Shown: positions 50,800 to 59,857, counted from the stretch's first letter. The stretch is DNA of 64,000 nt from Bacillota bacterium (GCA_023408075.1 JAEYKW010000027.1:62001-126000), one strand, 5' to 3'. The notes: generated by a model from the letters alone, not told the origin. Program-made: numbers and translations.

Positions 50800-51489
50800 A
50801 TGGAAAAAAAGAGATTTAAAAATCATGAGATTACTCGAAATATTCCAAAAAAGGATTACTGTAACCCTGGGCCGTACAAGCCTTACCTCGAGAAGGATTT
50901 CTGTAACAGGTGCGCTTATTGCAATTTATTGGACAAGTTAATTACAACACCTTTTGAGATTGACCATTTCATACCTGAGGAAGCCTTTAAAGGCAAGAAT
51001 GATGATTTGTTTGCAGATTATGAAAATTTAATATATGCGTGCAAAAAATGCAATGGAGCTAAATCATCTCAATTTGAAGGTAATATATTTTCGTCAGAAA
51101 AAGCTAATGATTTATTCTACGATCCGGTGAAGATAGATTATAACTCTGTTTTTTATAGAAATGAAATTGGCATCATAAATTCTGATGACCCAAAAGGACG
51201 AGACATGATAAGTAGATTAAAGTTATATCGCCCTATCCACCCAATGGGATGGGTTTGCGATCAAACAAAGCAATTAATAGACAAGATCGAGAAAGAAAAA
51301 GAGAAAGAATCTAATACGAAACGAAAGGACTTTTTACAGCAAGCATTAGACGAGCTATACGCATTCTATTATAAGATATACGCTTCTTTTATTGCGTCAT
51401 ATAACGATAAGAAACTTACGGCCAAATCAGCCACCACTTATTGCAATAATGTCATAAAAATGACCAATGGCATAGAATCAGATATATAG
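50800..51489 (+). CDS. HNH endonuclease domain protein
   Basis: The 229-residue protein has an HNH nuclease motif: FCNRCAYCNLL (Cys pair), EIDHFIPEEAF with Asp55-His56, ADYENLIYACKKCNGAKSS with the asparagine and the second Cys pair (81 and 84). Such zinc-stabilised HNH folds cut DNA and are used as effectors in restriction systems. The C-terminal half is helical and may bind the partner. It begins 4 bp after the receiver gene with no clear ribosome binding site, so its translation is probably coupled. It is the last gene of the cassette; the third att-like repeat fragment follows 70 bp later. Confidence 0.87.
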   Translation: MEKKRFKNHEITRNIPKKDYCNPGPYKPYLEKDFCNRCAYCNLLDKLITTPFEIDHFIPEEAFKGKNDDLFADYENLIYACKKCNGAKSSQFEGNIFSSEKANDLFYDPVKIDYNSVFYRNEIGIINSDDPKGRDMISRLKLYRPIHPMGWVCDQTKQLIDKIEKEKEKESNTKRKDFLQQALDELYAFYYKIYASFIASYNDKKLTAKSATTYCNNVIKMTNGIESDI

Positions 51490-51810
51490 ACAAATTCATA
51501 GCATAAGCGTCACCTCAAATCCACCCAAAAACACAAAAATGTTCATATTTGGATTCCCTTGCTCCACCAAGGCATAGATATGATTCGGTGCTTTTTTGAT
51601 TGATTTGATGACATGAACTTCTCATAAACGATAAAAATATATTCAACTAAAACTATTTTCATAGACGACATTGGACTAAATTTTAAAAGAGTATATGCTT
51701 ATATTCCAAAATTTCATTTGCGTAGGTATAATAAAGTCAATTGGTCTGCGGCGAAGCCGGACTCAGCCGTTGACAGCATTGGCACAGTTTGAGCGGAAGG
51801 GGTGTTTTTT
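51490..51810. other. Island right border region with att-like fragment
   Basis: No gene lies here. TTGCTCCACCAAGGCATAGA (51559-51578) and TATGATTCGGTGCTTTTTTG (51579-51598) closely follow the tRNA-Ala end and terminator at 45824-45866 (identical in TGCTCCACCAA and TGATTCGGTG), with changes between. The remaining 200 bases are AT-rich and then return to host-like GC before the MobA-like gene. Confidence 0.6.
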
Positions 51811-52752
51811 ATGCCCATCAGTAAAACAGGCGGCCTGATCGCGGCTGCGAGCAAAAAAGCAACACGCCCTACCTTGAAGCTTGGCAGCATCACCGTTGTT
51901 CAGCAGATTGTGCTGACCTTTCAGCAGGCAGGCGTTTTCCCGATTGTGGTTGTGACGGGGGTCGAAGCGGACGAGGTAAAATACAGCCTTTCCGGGCGCG
52001 GCGTGGTATTCCTGTACAATGAAGAATATCAGGACCCTGAGCTGTTTGATTCAGTGCGAATCGGGCTGGATTTTTTAAAAAACATAAGCGAACGCATTGT
52101 TTTTGCGCCGGTTAACGTGCCTCTGTTTACACCCGGTACGCTTCGGGCTCTGCTTGCAACGCCGGGCGATATTGTGACCCCATCTTTCAATCATAAAGGC
52201 GGGCATCCGATCGTGCTGGCCAACAGCACCATATCCGATATTTTATCCTATCAGGGAAGCGAAGGCCTGCGAGGCGCTCTGGCGGAAATGGAGGGCAGAA
52301 GATGTCGGGTAGAAGTTGCGGACGAGGGAATTCTCCTGAATGTGCATCAGACGGACGCACTTAAAGAACATCTGAAAACAAACAAGGAGAAGTTCATCCA
52401 TCCATATCTGCGCCTTAGCCTGGAGGCGGAGGAAGAGCTGATTAATGCGCGCGCCAAGCTTCTCCTTTTGCTGATCGGTGAAACGCATTCAGTCCGAACT
52501 GCCAGCGACATGATGGCGATGTCTGTGAGCAAAGCATGGAATATCCTTAATAAGCTGGAGGATACGCTGGGTTATGCGTTGATCACCCGGCGTAAAGGCG
52601 GCCGCACGGGAAGCGGCAGCGATTTAACGCCGGAAGGACTCGAATTTCTCAAGGCTTTTCAGCAGTACGAAGAAGAAGTGCAGGAATTCAGCGGCGGACT
52701 CTTTGACAGGATGCTGCGCGCAAATGGCCCATTCAGACCGGAAATGAAGTAA
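51811..52752 (+). CDS. MobA-like nucleotidyltransferase domain fused to a ModE-like winged helix
   Basis: The 313-residue protein has a MobA/MocA-type Rossmann domain (about residues 1-190; FPIVVVTGVEADEV, VFAPVNVPLFTPGTL, SFNHKGGHPIVLA) and a C-terminal ModE-type winged helix (about 215-300; TASDMMAMSVSKAWNILNKL and RRKGGRTGSGSDLTPEG). The usual nucleotide signature LAAGxSxRMGxxK is replaced by IAAASKKATRPTLKL, so catalysis is doubtful. It may act as a regulator that reads a cofactor or molybdate. GAAGGGG is before ATG 51811; a GTG at 51802 is an alternative. It precedes the molybdenum hydroxylase operon and is separated from it by a terminator. Confidence 0.85.
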   Translation: MPISKTGGLIAAASKKATRPTLKLGSITVVQQIVLTFQQAGVFPIVVVTGVEADEVKYSLSGRGVVFLYNEEYQDPELFDSVRIGLDFLKNISERIVFAPVNVPLFTPGTLRALLATPGDIVTPSFNHKGGHPIVLANSTISDILSYQGSEGLRGALAEMEGRRCRVEVADEGILLNVHQTDALKEHLKTNKEKFIHPYLRLSLEAEEELINARAKLLLLLIGETHSVRTASDMMAMSVSKAWNILNKLEDTLGYALITRRKGGRTGSGSDLTPEGLEFLKAFQQYEEEVQEFSGGLFDRMLRANGPFRPEMK

Positions 52753-52778
52753 CGACCGCCAGACTCAGACAAGCCCAG

Positions 52779-52807
52779 CCCGGAATCCATGAGATCCGGG
52801 TTTTTTT
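52779..52807 (+). terminator. Terminator after the MobA-like/ModE-like gene
   Basis: CCCGGA and TCCGGG form a short stem with a 10-base loop, followed by seven T residues, 26 bp after the stop codon. Confidence 0.8.
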
Positions 52808-52934
52808 ATTACCCCGGCATAGCCGGGCATGTTCCTCTGACAAAGTATTTGGCACTGTGATTTCCAGCTATTTATAATAAAATCAGCGTTAGTTTACGCC
52901 AAAAAGACGTGATTGACTTAAAGGAGGACTTTTC

Positions 52935-55499
52935 TTGATTGAACTGACGGTGAATGGCAAACGGGTGCGGGCGGACAAGGATAAAAAGCTGCTGGTTTTT
53001 CTGCGGGAGGATCTTCGCCTGACTGCGGCGAAGGACGGCTGCGGCGAGGGTGCCTGCGGTGCGTGCACCATATTGGTGGACGGCAAAAAGGTCAAAGCCT
53101 GTCATCAGATGCTTTCAAGGTTTCAGGGAAAGTCTGTGCTGACCGTGGAAGGTCTTTCGGACAGGGAAAAGAATGTCTATGTCTACTGCTTTGGCGAAGC
53201 GGGAGCCGTACAGTGCGGTTTTTGTATTCCCGGCATGGTGATTTGCGCCAAGGTGCTATTGGATCGAAACCCCTCACCGACTCGTGAGGGAGTCAAAGCG
53301 GCCATGCGCGGCCACATCTGCCGCTGTACCGGATACATCAAAATTGAAGACGCCATACTAATGGCGGCAGCGTTTTTCCGGAATGATCTGCCTGTTCCGG
53401 AGGCGGAGGATCAAACCGGCGTGAACCGCCGCTTTATTCGGCCCGATGTGAAAGAAAAGGTTCTGGGAATCGGCGAGTATGTGGACGACGTTGTACTGCC
53501 AAATATGCTTTATGCAAAAGCGCTTCGCTCTAAATATCCCCGCGCGCGCGTGAACAGAATTGATCTCGGTCGGGCGCAGCAGCACCCGGACTGTGTGAAA
53601 ATTCTGACGGCGGGAGATGTACCGTACAATAAAACCGGCCATATCACACCGGACTGGGATGTGATGATTGCCGAAGGCGATATCACGCGTTATATCGGCG
53701 ACGCCATCGCACTGGTGTGCACAAAGACGGAAGAGGCGCTGGAAGAGGTGCTCTCACTCATCGACGTCGATTATACCGAGCTTATTCCCGTGACCGCGCC
53801 GACGGACGCGCTGCGGGCCGATGCGCCGCTGATTCATGAAGGAGGCAATATCCTGCGCCGGGAGACTCTGAAGAGGGGGGATGCGGATGCGGCGATTCGG
53901 GCATCCAAATACGTCGTCACAAAAAAATACTACACGCCCTTCAACGATCACGCGTTTATGGAGCCGGAATGCGCCATTGCCATGCCTGAGGGCGAGGACG
54001 GAATATTGCTGTACAGCGGCGCGCAGAGCGTGTATGACGAAAAGCATGAAATTGCCGCGATGCTCAAAATTGCGGAGGAAAAGGTGCATTGCCAGAGCAA
54101 GCTGGTGGGCGGCGGTTTCGGCGGCAAAGAGGATATGAGCGTGCAGCACCACGCGGCGTTGATGGCGTGGTATGTGAAAGCACCGGTCAAGGTGAAATTC
54201 AGCCGTCAGGAAAGCCTGCTATACCACACCAAGCGTCATCCCATGCATATGGAGTTTACCACCGCCTGCGATGAGACAGGCACTCTCACGGCAATGAAGG
54301 CGGTGCTGATCGCCGATACGGGCGCTTACGCAAGCCTTGGCGGGCCTGTGCTCCAGCGTGCCTGCACGCATGCTGCCGGTCCTTATAATTATCAAAACAT
54401 CGACATTCTGGGCATGAGCGTATATACCAACAACGTCGTTGCGGGCGCTTACCGCGGCTTTGGCGTAACGCAAAGCTGCTTTGCGACGGAAAACAACCTT
54501 AATCTGCTGGCGGAGATGGCCGGAATATCGCCTTGGGAGATCCGCTACAAAAACGCGATCAGGCCGGGACAGGAACTGCCGAATGGGCAGATCGCGGATG
54601 AGAATTGCGCTATGGCGGAATGCCTCGAGGCAATAAGGGATGTTTATGAGGCGCACCCATATGCCGGGCTTGCGTGCGGATTCAAGAACAGCGGCAAGGG
54701 AATTGGCATACGGGATACGGGGCGCTGCATCCTTTCCATCGAAAACGGCAGAGTGAAAATCCGCACGAGTGCTGCCTGCATGGGGCAGGGCATCGCAACG
54801 GTATGTACGCAGATGGTGTGCGAGGCGACCGGCCTTGATCCCAGCCTGATTGAGCACGAGCGGCCCGATACGGTCCGTACGCCGGACAGCGGAACGAGCA
54901 CGGCCTCGCGTCAGACGGTTATGACCGGCGAAGCGACGCGCTGCGCAGCGGAAAAGCTCAATGCCGCACTTCAGGATGGAAAGACGCTGGAAAGCCTTGA
55001 GGGCAGCGAGTTTTATGGTGAGTACGTGCCCATTACCGATCCAATGGGAACGCCAAAGAAAAACCCTGTCAGCCATATCAGCTACAGTTATGCCGCGCAG
55101 GTGGTCGTGCTGGATGACAACGGCCGAGTCAGCAAGGTTGTCGCCGCATATGACGTGGGGACGCCCGTCAATATTCAAAGCGTTGAAGGACAGATTGAGG
55201 GCGGCGTTGTGATGGGCCTCGGGTTCGCATTGACGGAGGATTATCCAATTGAAAACGGTTATCCCAAGGTGAAGTTCGGCACGCTTGGCCTGATGCGGGC
55301 GACGGATGTGCCCGAGATAGAGGTCAGGTTGGTGCAAGCTCCGGGAGAAAAGCTGCCCTATGCTTATGGAGCCAAGGGCGTGGGCGAGCTTTGCCTGATC
55401 CCCACCTCCCCGGCCTGCTCGCATGCCTACTACCGGTACGACGGCAGGTTTCGTACGTCTCTGCCCTTGCAGGATACGTATTACAGAAAGGAAAAGTGA
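52935..55499 (+). CDS. Molybdenum hydroxylase with fused [2Fe-2S] domain (selenium-dependent xanthine dehydrogenase type)
   Basis: The 854-residue protein joins an N-terminal [2Fe-2S] subunit (CGEGACGACTILVDG, VQCGFCIPGM, CRCTGY) to the Mo-cofactor subunit (about residues 170-854; VGGGFGGKEDMSV near 390, AYRGFGVTQS, GAKGVGELCL near the end). This fusion, with no FAD domain, is the layout known as selenium-dependent xanthine dehydrogenase, which hydroxylates purines. The start is a TTG at 52935, with AAGGAGG 8 bases before; no ATG in frame fits. The stop codon overlaps the next start by one base. Selenium use in this protein is non-covalently bound in related enzymes and cannot be read here. 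Confidence 0.88.
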   Translation: MIELTVNGKRVRADKDKKLLVFLREDLRLTAAKDGCGEGACGACTILVDGKKVKACHQMLSRFQGKSVLTVEGLSDREKNVYVYCFGEAGAVQCGFCIPGMVICAKVLLDRNPSPTREGVKAAMRGHICRCTGYIKIEDAILMAAAFFRNDLPVPEAEDQTGVNRRFIRPDVKEKVLGIGEYVDDVVLPNMLYAKALRSKYPRARVNRIDLGRAQQHPDCVKILTAGDVPYNKTGHITPDWDVMIAEGDITRYIGDAIALVCTKTEEALEEVLSLIDVDYTELIPVTAPTDALRADAPLIHEGGNILRRETLKRGDADAAIRASKYVVTKKYYTPFNDHAFMEPECAIAMPEGEDGILLYSGAQSVYDEKHEIAAMLKIAEEKVHCQSKLVGGGFGGKEDMSVQHHAALMAWYVKAPVKVKFSRQESLLYHTKRHPMHMEFTTACDETGTLTAMKAVLIADTGAYASLGGPVLQRACTHAAGPYNYQNIDILGMSVYTNNVVAGAYRGFGVTQSCFATENNLNLLAEMAGISPWEIRYKNAIRPGQELPNGQIADENCAMAECLEAIRDVYEAHPYAGLACGFKNSGKGIGIRDTGRCILSIENGRVKIRTSAACMGQGIATVCTQMVCEATGLDPSLIEHERPDTVRTPDSGTSTASRQTVMTGEATRCAAEKLNAALQDGKTLESLEGSEFYGEYVPITDPMGTPKKNPVSHISYSYAAQVVVLDDNGRVSKVVAAYDVGTPVNIQSVEGQIEGGVVMGLGFALTEDYPIENGYPKVKFGTLGLMRATDVPEIEVRLVQAPGEKLPYAYGAKGVGELCLIPTSPACSHAYYRYDGRFRTSLPLQDTYYRKEK

Positions 55500-56152
55500 T
55501 GAAGCTTAGCGGTCTGGTTCTGGCGGCGGGCCTTTCCAGCAGAATGGGGGCCTTTAAACCGCTGATGCGCATCGGCGACAAAACGCTTGTCCAGCACAGT
55601 GCGGAAAGTCTCTTTCGTGGCGGTGCGGAGGTTGTTACGGTCGTGTTGGGTTTCCGCGCCCGGGAGGTTCAGGAGCTTTTAAGCAGGGCTTTTGCGGAAC
55701 GGGTACGATTTGCGATTAACCCCGCCTATGAAACGACGGATATGCTGGCGTCAATCAAAGCCGGCATTGCCGCGCTGGTGCCCTGCGACGCCTTTTTCCT
55801 GCTGCCGGGCGACATGCCGGCAGTGGCGGAAAGCACAATGGCCGCGTTGGTCTCGGCTCTGGCAGGCATTGACGCGTCGGTCGCCATGCCCACCATTGAC
55901 GGCCGCAGAAAGCATCCGCCGTTGATCCGCGCTTCCTGCATCGGCGACATTCTCCCCTACGGCGGGGAGGGCGGGCTGCGCGGGATATGGCGCTGCTACG
56001 AGGGTCGCATCGCCGAGGTGGCTGTTCAGGACCGGGGGTGTCTGCTGGACGCCGACAAAATGGACGACTTTCAAACGCTTTCGCGCTATCTCATAAGCCG
56101 GCAGCGTTTGACTCAAGCCGGGGCTGTACCGGCTCTGGATATGATCGGATGA
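55499..56152 (+). CDS. MocA-like molybdenum cofactor cytidylyltransferase
   Basis: The 217-residue protein has the MobA/MocA signature LVLAAGLSSRMGAFKPLMRIG and LLPGDMPAV, so unlike the gene at 51.8 kb the nucleotide signature is intact. It would join CMP to molybdopterin for the dehydrogenases around it; the family with YgfJ is found beside selenium-dependent hydroxylases. ATG 55499 overlaps the previous stop codon, giving coupling. Further in-frame starts upstream (55391) lie within the previous gene and are rejected. Confidence 0.88.
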   Translation: MKLSGLVLAAGLSSRMGAFKPLMRIGDKTLVQHSAESLFRGGAEVVTVVLGFRAREVQELLSRAFAERVRFAINPAYETTDMLASIKAGIAALVPCDAFFLLPGDMPAVAESTMAALVSALAGIDASVAMPTIDGRRKHPPLIRASCIGDILPYGGEGGLRGIWRCYEGRIAEVAVQDRGCLLDADKMDDFQTLSRYLISRQRLTQAGAVPALDMIG

Positions 56153-56172
56153 ATAAAGGAGGGATGCCGGAC

Positions 56173-58296
56173 ATGAAGGAAATCAGCAAATCCGTCGTCA
56201 AAAAGGACCACGGAATCAAATCAAACGGCAGCGCCATGTATGTGGGCGATTTCGCGCACAAGGATATGCTGCACGGAAAGCTCGTGCGTTCTCCGTACGC
56301 CCGCGCAAAGATACTGGACATCAAAGCGCTGTCCTTGCCGCAGGGGTATTTCACGGTGGATTACCGGGATGTGCCGGGCATCAACGAGGTGCACATTGTC
56401 AAAGATGACACGCCCGTGTACGCCGAAAACACGGTGGAATACATCGGTGATCCGGTACTGATGGTCGTCGGGCCTGACGAGAGCGAAGTCGAGCGCATCG
56501 CCGGAGAGATCGAGGTTGTCTATGAGGAATTGCCCGCTGTGCTGAACGTGCGCGATGCGGACACCGTTTTCTTTGACTACAATTTCGGCAAAGGGGATAT
56601 TGACAAAGCCTTCGCCGAAGCCGACAAGGTTTACGAGGAAGAGTTCGAAACCGGTTATCAGGAACAGGCCTATCTGGAGACGCAGGGCATGATCGCCGAG
56701 TACAGGGACGGAAAGGCCACCGTTCACGGAAGCCTTCAGTGCCCTTACTATGTGCATGGCGCGATTGCCAAAGCGCTGGGGTTCACGCCCGACCGCGTGC
56801 GCGTGATGCAGGATGTCACGGGCGGCGGCTTTGGCGGCAAGGAGGCGTACCCTTCGATACTCGCGTGTCAGGTGGCTGTTGCGGCCTATAAGGCCAACGG
56901 CAAGCCCGTTCGCGTGATATACGGCAGGCGCGAGGACATGGAGTTTACGTCGAAACGGCACCCGTCGCTGTGCCGCTACAAGGTTGCCGTCAAGGACGGG
57001 CGCGTCAGCGCCATGGATATCGACGTGCTCTTCAATGCGGGCGGTTTCACCACGCTTTCCGCCGTGGTACTGCAAAGAGGTCTTATTGCTTCGCCGGGTG
57101 TTTACAACATCGAGAATTTACGCGTGCATGGCAGTGCCGTCAAAACAAACACGGTGCCCACGGGCGCGTACCGCGGCTTTGGCGCGCCGCAGACGTTCTT
57201 TGCGGTGGAGATGATGATGGAGCACATCGCGAAGGATCTGGGCGAAGAACCGCTGGCCTTCAAGCAACGCCACGTGGTGAAGCAGGGCGACGCCACCTCA
57301 ACGGGCGGTAAATATCATTTTCCTGTGCCGTTGCCCGCGATGGCCGCTGAAGTGGAGAAAATGAGCGGCTTTGAGGGCAAGCGCAGGCGGTACGCGGCAG
57401 AACAGCATGGGCGTTACCGCAGGGGTATCGGCATGAGCCTGTGGTTTCACGGCGCGGGGTTCACCGGCAGCGGCGAGCGGGATATCATTAAAGCCGTAAC
57501 ACGCCTGCACAAATATCCGGACGGGCGCGTGGAGGTGCTGGCCAGCCAGAGCGACATCGGGCAGGGCATCAAAACCACGCTGTGCAAAATCGTCGCCAAC
57601 GAGCTGAACATACCGCTTGAACGGGTCTTTTACGAAAACCCGGATACGGATCGCGTTCCCGATTCCGGGCCGACGGTTGCCTCCAGAAGCCTGATGACTG
57701 TGGGCGAGCTGCTGCGGCGTGCCGCGATACGTCTGCGCAGCGAATGGAAGCAGGGCGAGGATCAGGTTGTGGAAGAACGGTTCAAGGAGCCGGATTTCGT
57801 CATCCCGTTTTATATAGAAAAATTTCAGGGCGATGCCTATCCCACATACGCTTGGGCCGTCTGCGCGGTGGAGGTGCGGGTGGATACGCTGACCGGGGTC
57901 AACGAGGTTGTGGGGGCATGGGCCAGCTTCGATGTTGGCACGCCGATCGATATGAACATTGTGGTGGGGCAGATGGAAGGCGGTTTGATGCAGGGGCTGG
58001 GCTATTCCAGCATGGAACAGATGGCCGCGGACTTAAAGGGCCGTATTCGGAACAACAGCTATTCGGATTATATCATTCCGACGTCTGTGGATATGCCGGT
58101 GATGCAGGTTCACATGCATGTGGAGGAGTATCCGGACGGCCCCTATGGTGCGAAAGGCGCGGGTGAATTGCCGCTTGTGGGTGTTCCCGGTGCCTATATG
58201 TCCGCCATGGAGCAGGCGCTTGGTATAGGAATCAACCACATACCGTTCAGCGCGGAAGACGCGCTGTTTCGTTCAAAGACAAAGGAGGTCGGTTGA
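56173..58296 (+). CDS. xdhA: Xanthine dehydrogenase family, Mo-binding subunit
   Basis: The 707-residue protein is the Mo-cofactor subunit of a three-subunit molybdenum hydroxylase: GGGFGGKEAYPS holds the cofactor region, AYRGFGAPQT and PTVASRSLMTVG are family text, and GAKGAGELPLVG carries the active-site glutamate. AAAGGAGG lies about 10 bases before ATG 56173; starts at 56149 and 56164 are too early or too close. It differs from the fused enzyme upstream in lacking the [2Fe-2S] part, which is the next gene. The substrate, a purine or other heterocycle, is inferred from the family only. Confidence 0.9.
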   Translation: MKEISKSVVKKDHGIKSNGSAMYVGDFAHKDMLHGKLVRSPYARAKILDIKALSLPQGYFTVDYRDVPGINEVHIVKDDTPVYAENTVEYIGDPVLMVVGPDESEVERIAGEIEVVYEELPAVLNVRDADTVFFDYNFGKGDIDKAFAEADKVYEEEFETGYQEQAYLETQGMIAEYRDGKATVHGSLQCPYYVHGAIAKALGFTPDRVRVMQDVTGGGFGGKEAYPSILACQVAVAAYKANGKPVRVIYGRREDMEFTSKRHPSLCRYKVAVKDGRVSAMDIDVLFNAGGFTTLSAVVLQRGLIASPGVYNIENLRVHGSAVKTNTVPTGAYRGFGAPQTFFAVEMMMEHIAKDLGEEPLAFKQRHVVKQGDATSTGGKYHFPVPLPAMAAEVEKMSGFEGKRRRYAAEQHGRYRRGIGMSLWFHGAGFTGSGERDIIKAVTRLHKYPDGRVEVLASQSDIGQGIKTTLCKIVANELNIPLERVFYENPDTDRVPDSGPTVASRSLMTVGELLRRAAIRLRSEWKQGEDQVVEERFKEPDFVIPFYIEKFQGDAYPTYAWAVCAVEVRVDTLTGVNEVVGAWASFDVGTPIDMNIVVGQMEGGLMQGLGYSSMEQMAADLKGRIRNNSYSDYIIPTSVDMPVMQVHMHVEEYPDGPYGAKGAGELPLVGVPGAYMSAMEQALGIGINHIPFSAEDALFRSKTKEVG

Positions 58297-58297
58297 A

Positions 58298-58774
58298 ATG
58301 GAGCAGGGAATCGTATTTCAGTTGAATGGAGTCGAAACCGTTTATGAGGGCAGTGCGACCGACCGCCTGCTCGATGTCCTCCGCGAGGAATACAGGCTGA
58401 CCGGCGTAAAGTGCGGCTGTAAGGAAGGCGAATGCGGCGCGTGCAGCGTTTTGCTAGATGGCAAGCTTGTCAACAGCTGCATGGTGGCCATGGGCAGAGT
58501 GAACGAGAGCAGTGTGGTAACTATTGAAGGTTACAGCAAAACGGAACGGTTCAAGGTGCTTGACGATGCGTATGCCTCCGTTTCTGCCGTACAGTGTGGG
58601 TTCTGCATCCCCGGCATGATTCTCGCCAGCGAAAGCGTACTGGCGAAAAATCCGGACCCGACAGAAGAGGAGATCCGCGCGGGCCTTTCCGGAAACCTTT
58701 GCCGGTGCACAGGCTATAACGCGATCGTCAAGGCGGTACAGATTGCCGCGAAGGAGGGCGCAGGATTATGGTAA
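58298..58774 (+). CDS. xdhC: Xanthine dehydrogenase family, [2Fe-2S] subunit
   Basis: The 158-residue protein has two [2Fe-2S] sites: CGCKEGECGACSVLLDG with Cys in VNSCMVA, and VQCGFCIPGM with CRCTGYNAIVK. It carries electrons from the Mo centre to the FAD subunit. GGAGG lies before ATG 58298, one base after the stop codon of the large subunit. It overlaps the FAD subunit gene by 7 bp. Confidence 0.94.
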   Translation: MEQGIVFQLNGVETVYEGSATDRLLDVLREEYRLTGVKCGCKEGECGACSVLLDGKLVNSCMVAMGRVNESSVVTIEGYSKTERFKVLDDAYASVSAVQCGFCIPGMILASESVLAKNPDPTEEEIRAGLSGNLCRCTGYNAIVKAVQIAAKEGAGLW

Positions 58775-59586
58775 ACGGATATACGCCGGCTTCTTTGAAG
58801 GAAGCGTTGGAAATACGCGCCGCGCACGACGTGATACCCTACGCGGGCGGCACCGATCTGATGATCGAAGAGCACCGGACAGGCGCGTATCTGTTTCTGA
58901 ACCGCGTGCCCGAGCTGAAGCGGATTGCGCTGGAGGACGGCATTTTACGCCTTGGCGCGGGCTGCACCTTTACCCAGCTGATCGAACATCCGCTGACTCC
59001 GGCGCTGCTTAAGGAGGCGCTGCGGCTCATCGCGGCGCCCGCCATACGCAACGAAGGGACGATCGGCGGCAATATCGCAAACGGCAGCGCCAAGGCGGAC
59101 AGCGCGCTGGTCTTTTTTGTGGCGGACGCGCAGCTGAAGCTGGCGAGTCTGTCAGGCGAACGCATCCTGCCCATCAAGGAGTTTTATTTAGGCAGAAAGA
59201 AACTGGCGCTGCGCAATGACGAGCTCATCGCGGAGATTCTGCTGCCCACTCAGTGGCTTGAACACTATTATTACCAGAAGATTGGCGCAAGGAAGGCGCT
59301 GGCCATTTCACGCCTTGCGTTTGCGGGGCTGATGCATGTGGAAAACGGCGTAATCAAACACTGTGCAACCGCGTTTGGCGCGGTGAGCGATGTGATTATT
59401 CGCAGAGAGGATATCGATGTGATGCTTATCGGAAAAACACTTGAACAGGCAAAGGCCTTACGGGATGATTATATCAAGGCGTTCGATGAGGCCATTGTAC
59501 CCACACGTGGAAGGGTATCGGCAGAATATCGCAAGACTGTGTGCCTGAACCTGCTGAATGATTTCCTTCAGCTGTTTGGGATATAG
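58768..59586 (+). CDS. xdhB: Xanthine dehydrogenase family, FAD-binding subunit
   Basis: The 272-residue protein belongs to the CO dehydrogenase/xanthine dehydrogenase medium-subunit family: YAGGTDLMIEEH is the first FAD loop and IRNEGTIGGNIANGSAKADS the second. It passes electrons on to NAD+ or another acceptor. It is shorter in its C-terminal CODH_C domain than some members but includes KALAISRLAFAGLM. It closes the operon; the third att-like repeat begins about 125 bp downstream. Confidence 0.93.
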   Translation: MVNGYTPASLKEALEIRAAHDVIPYAGGTDLMIEEHRTGAYLFLNRVPELKRIALEDGILRLGAGCTFTQLIEHPLTPALLKEALRLIAAPAIRNEGTIGGNIANGSAKADSALVFFVADAQLKLASLSGERILPIKEFYLGRKKLALRNDELIAEILLPTQWLEHYYYQKIGARKALAISRLAFAGLMHVENGVIKHCATAFGAVSDVIIRREDIDVMLIGKTLEQAKALRDDYIKAFDEAIVPTRGRVSAEYRKTVCLNLLNDFLQLFGI

Positions 59587-59712
59587 GGCAAAGTCATTAA
59601 TAATTTTGTGACCGCGTTGCTGTTCCCTATGGAACTGATGTCTGTCGCTTGCAAATGATGCCGAAGAGACCGTTTGTAAACACAAAACGTGGGGGTTTGT
59701 ACTCTGAATTAA

Positions 59713-59753
59713 ATGCTACACCAAAGGCACTGAAGTGATTCGGTGTCTTTTTT
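59713..59753 (+). other. Copy of the tRNA-Ala 3' end and terminator: probable attachment site
   Basis: ATGCTACACCA plus AAGGCACTGAAGTGATTCGG plus TGTCTTTTTT matches 45824-45866 at all but one base (C to A in the acceptor stem). It is not joined to a tRNA here: the text upstream is not a T arm. It lies just before an AT-rich gene. It also works as a terminator for the xdh operon. Confidence 0.75.
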
Positions 59754-59857
59754 TGGCTCTATACGTTCATACAAGGTTAATAAGCAAGAAAAATATATAT
59801 CGAAATATGTAGTATTATGATATAATATTTCAAAATATTAACCAATGGAGTATATGT

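Noticed and set aside
54219..55424. 401-residue open frame on the minus strand
   Set aside because: It is opposite the fused molybdenum hydroxylase, which has full motifs; the product looks like a shadow rich in Arg, Ala and His.
56221..57075. 284-residue open frame on the minus strand
   Set aside because: It is opposite the xdhA gene and has no ribosome binding site or recognisable fold.
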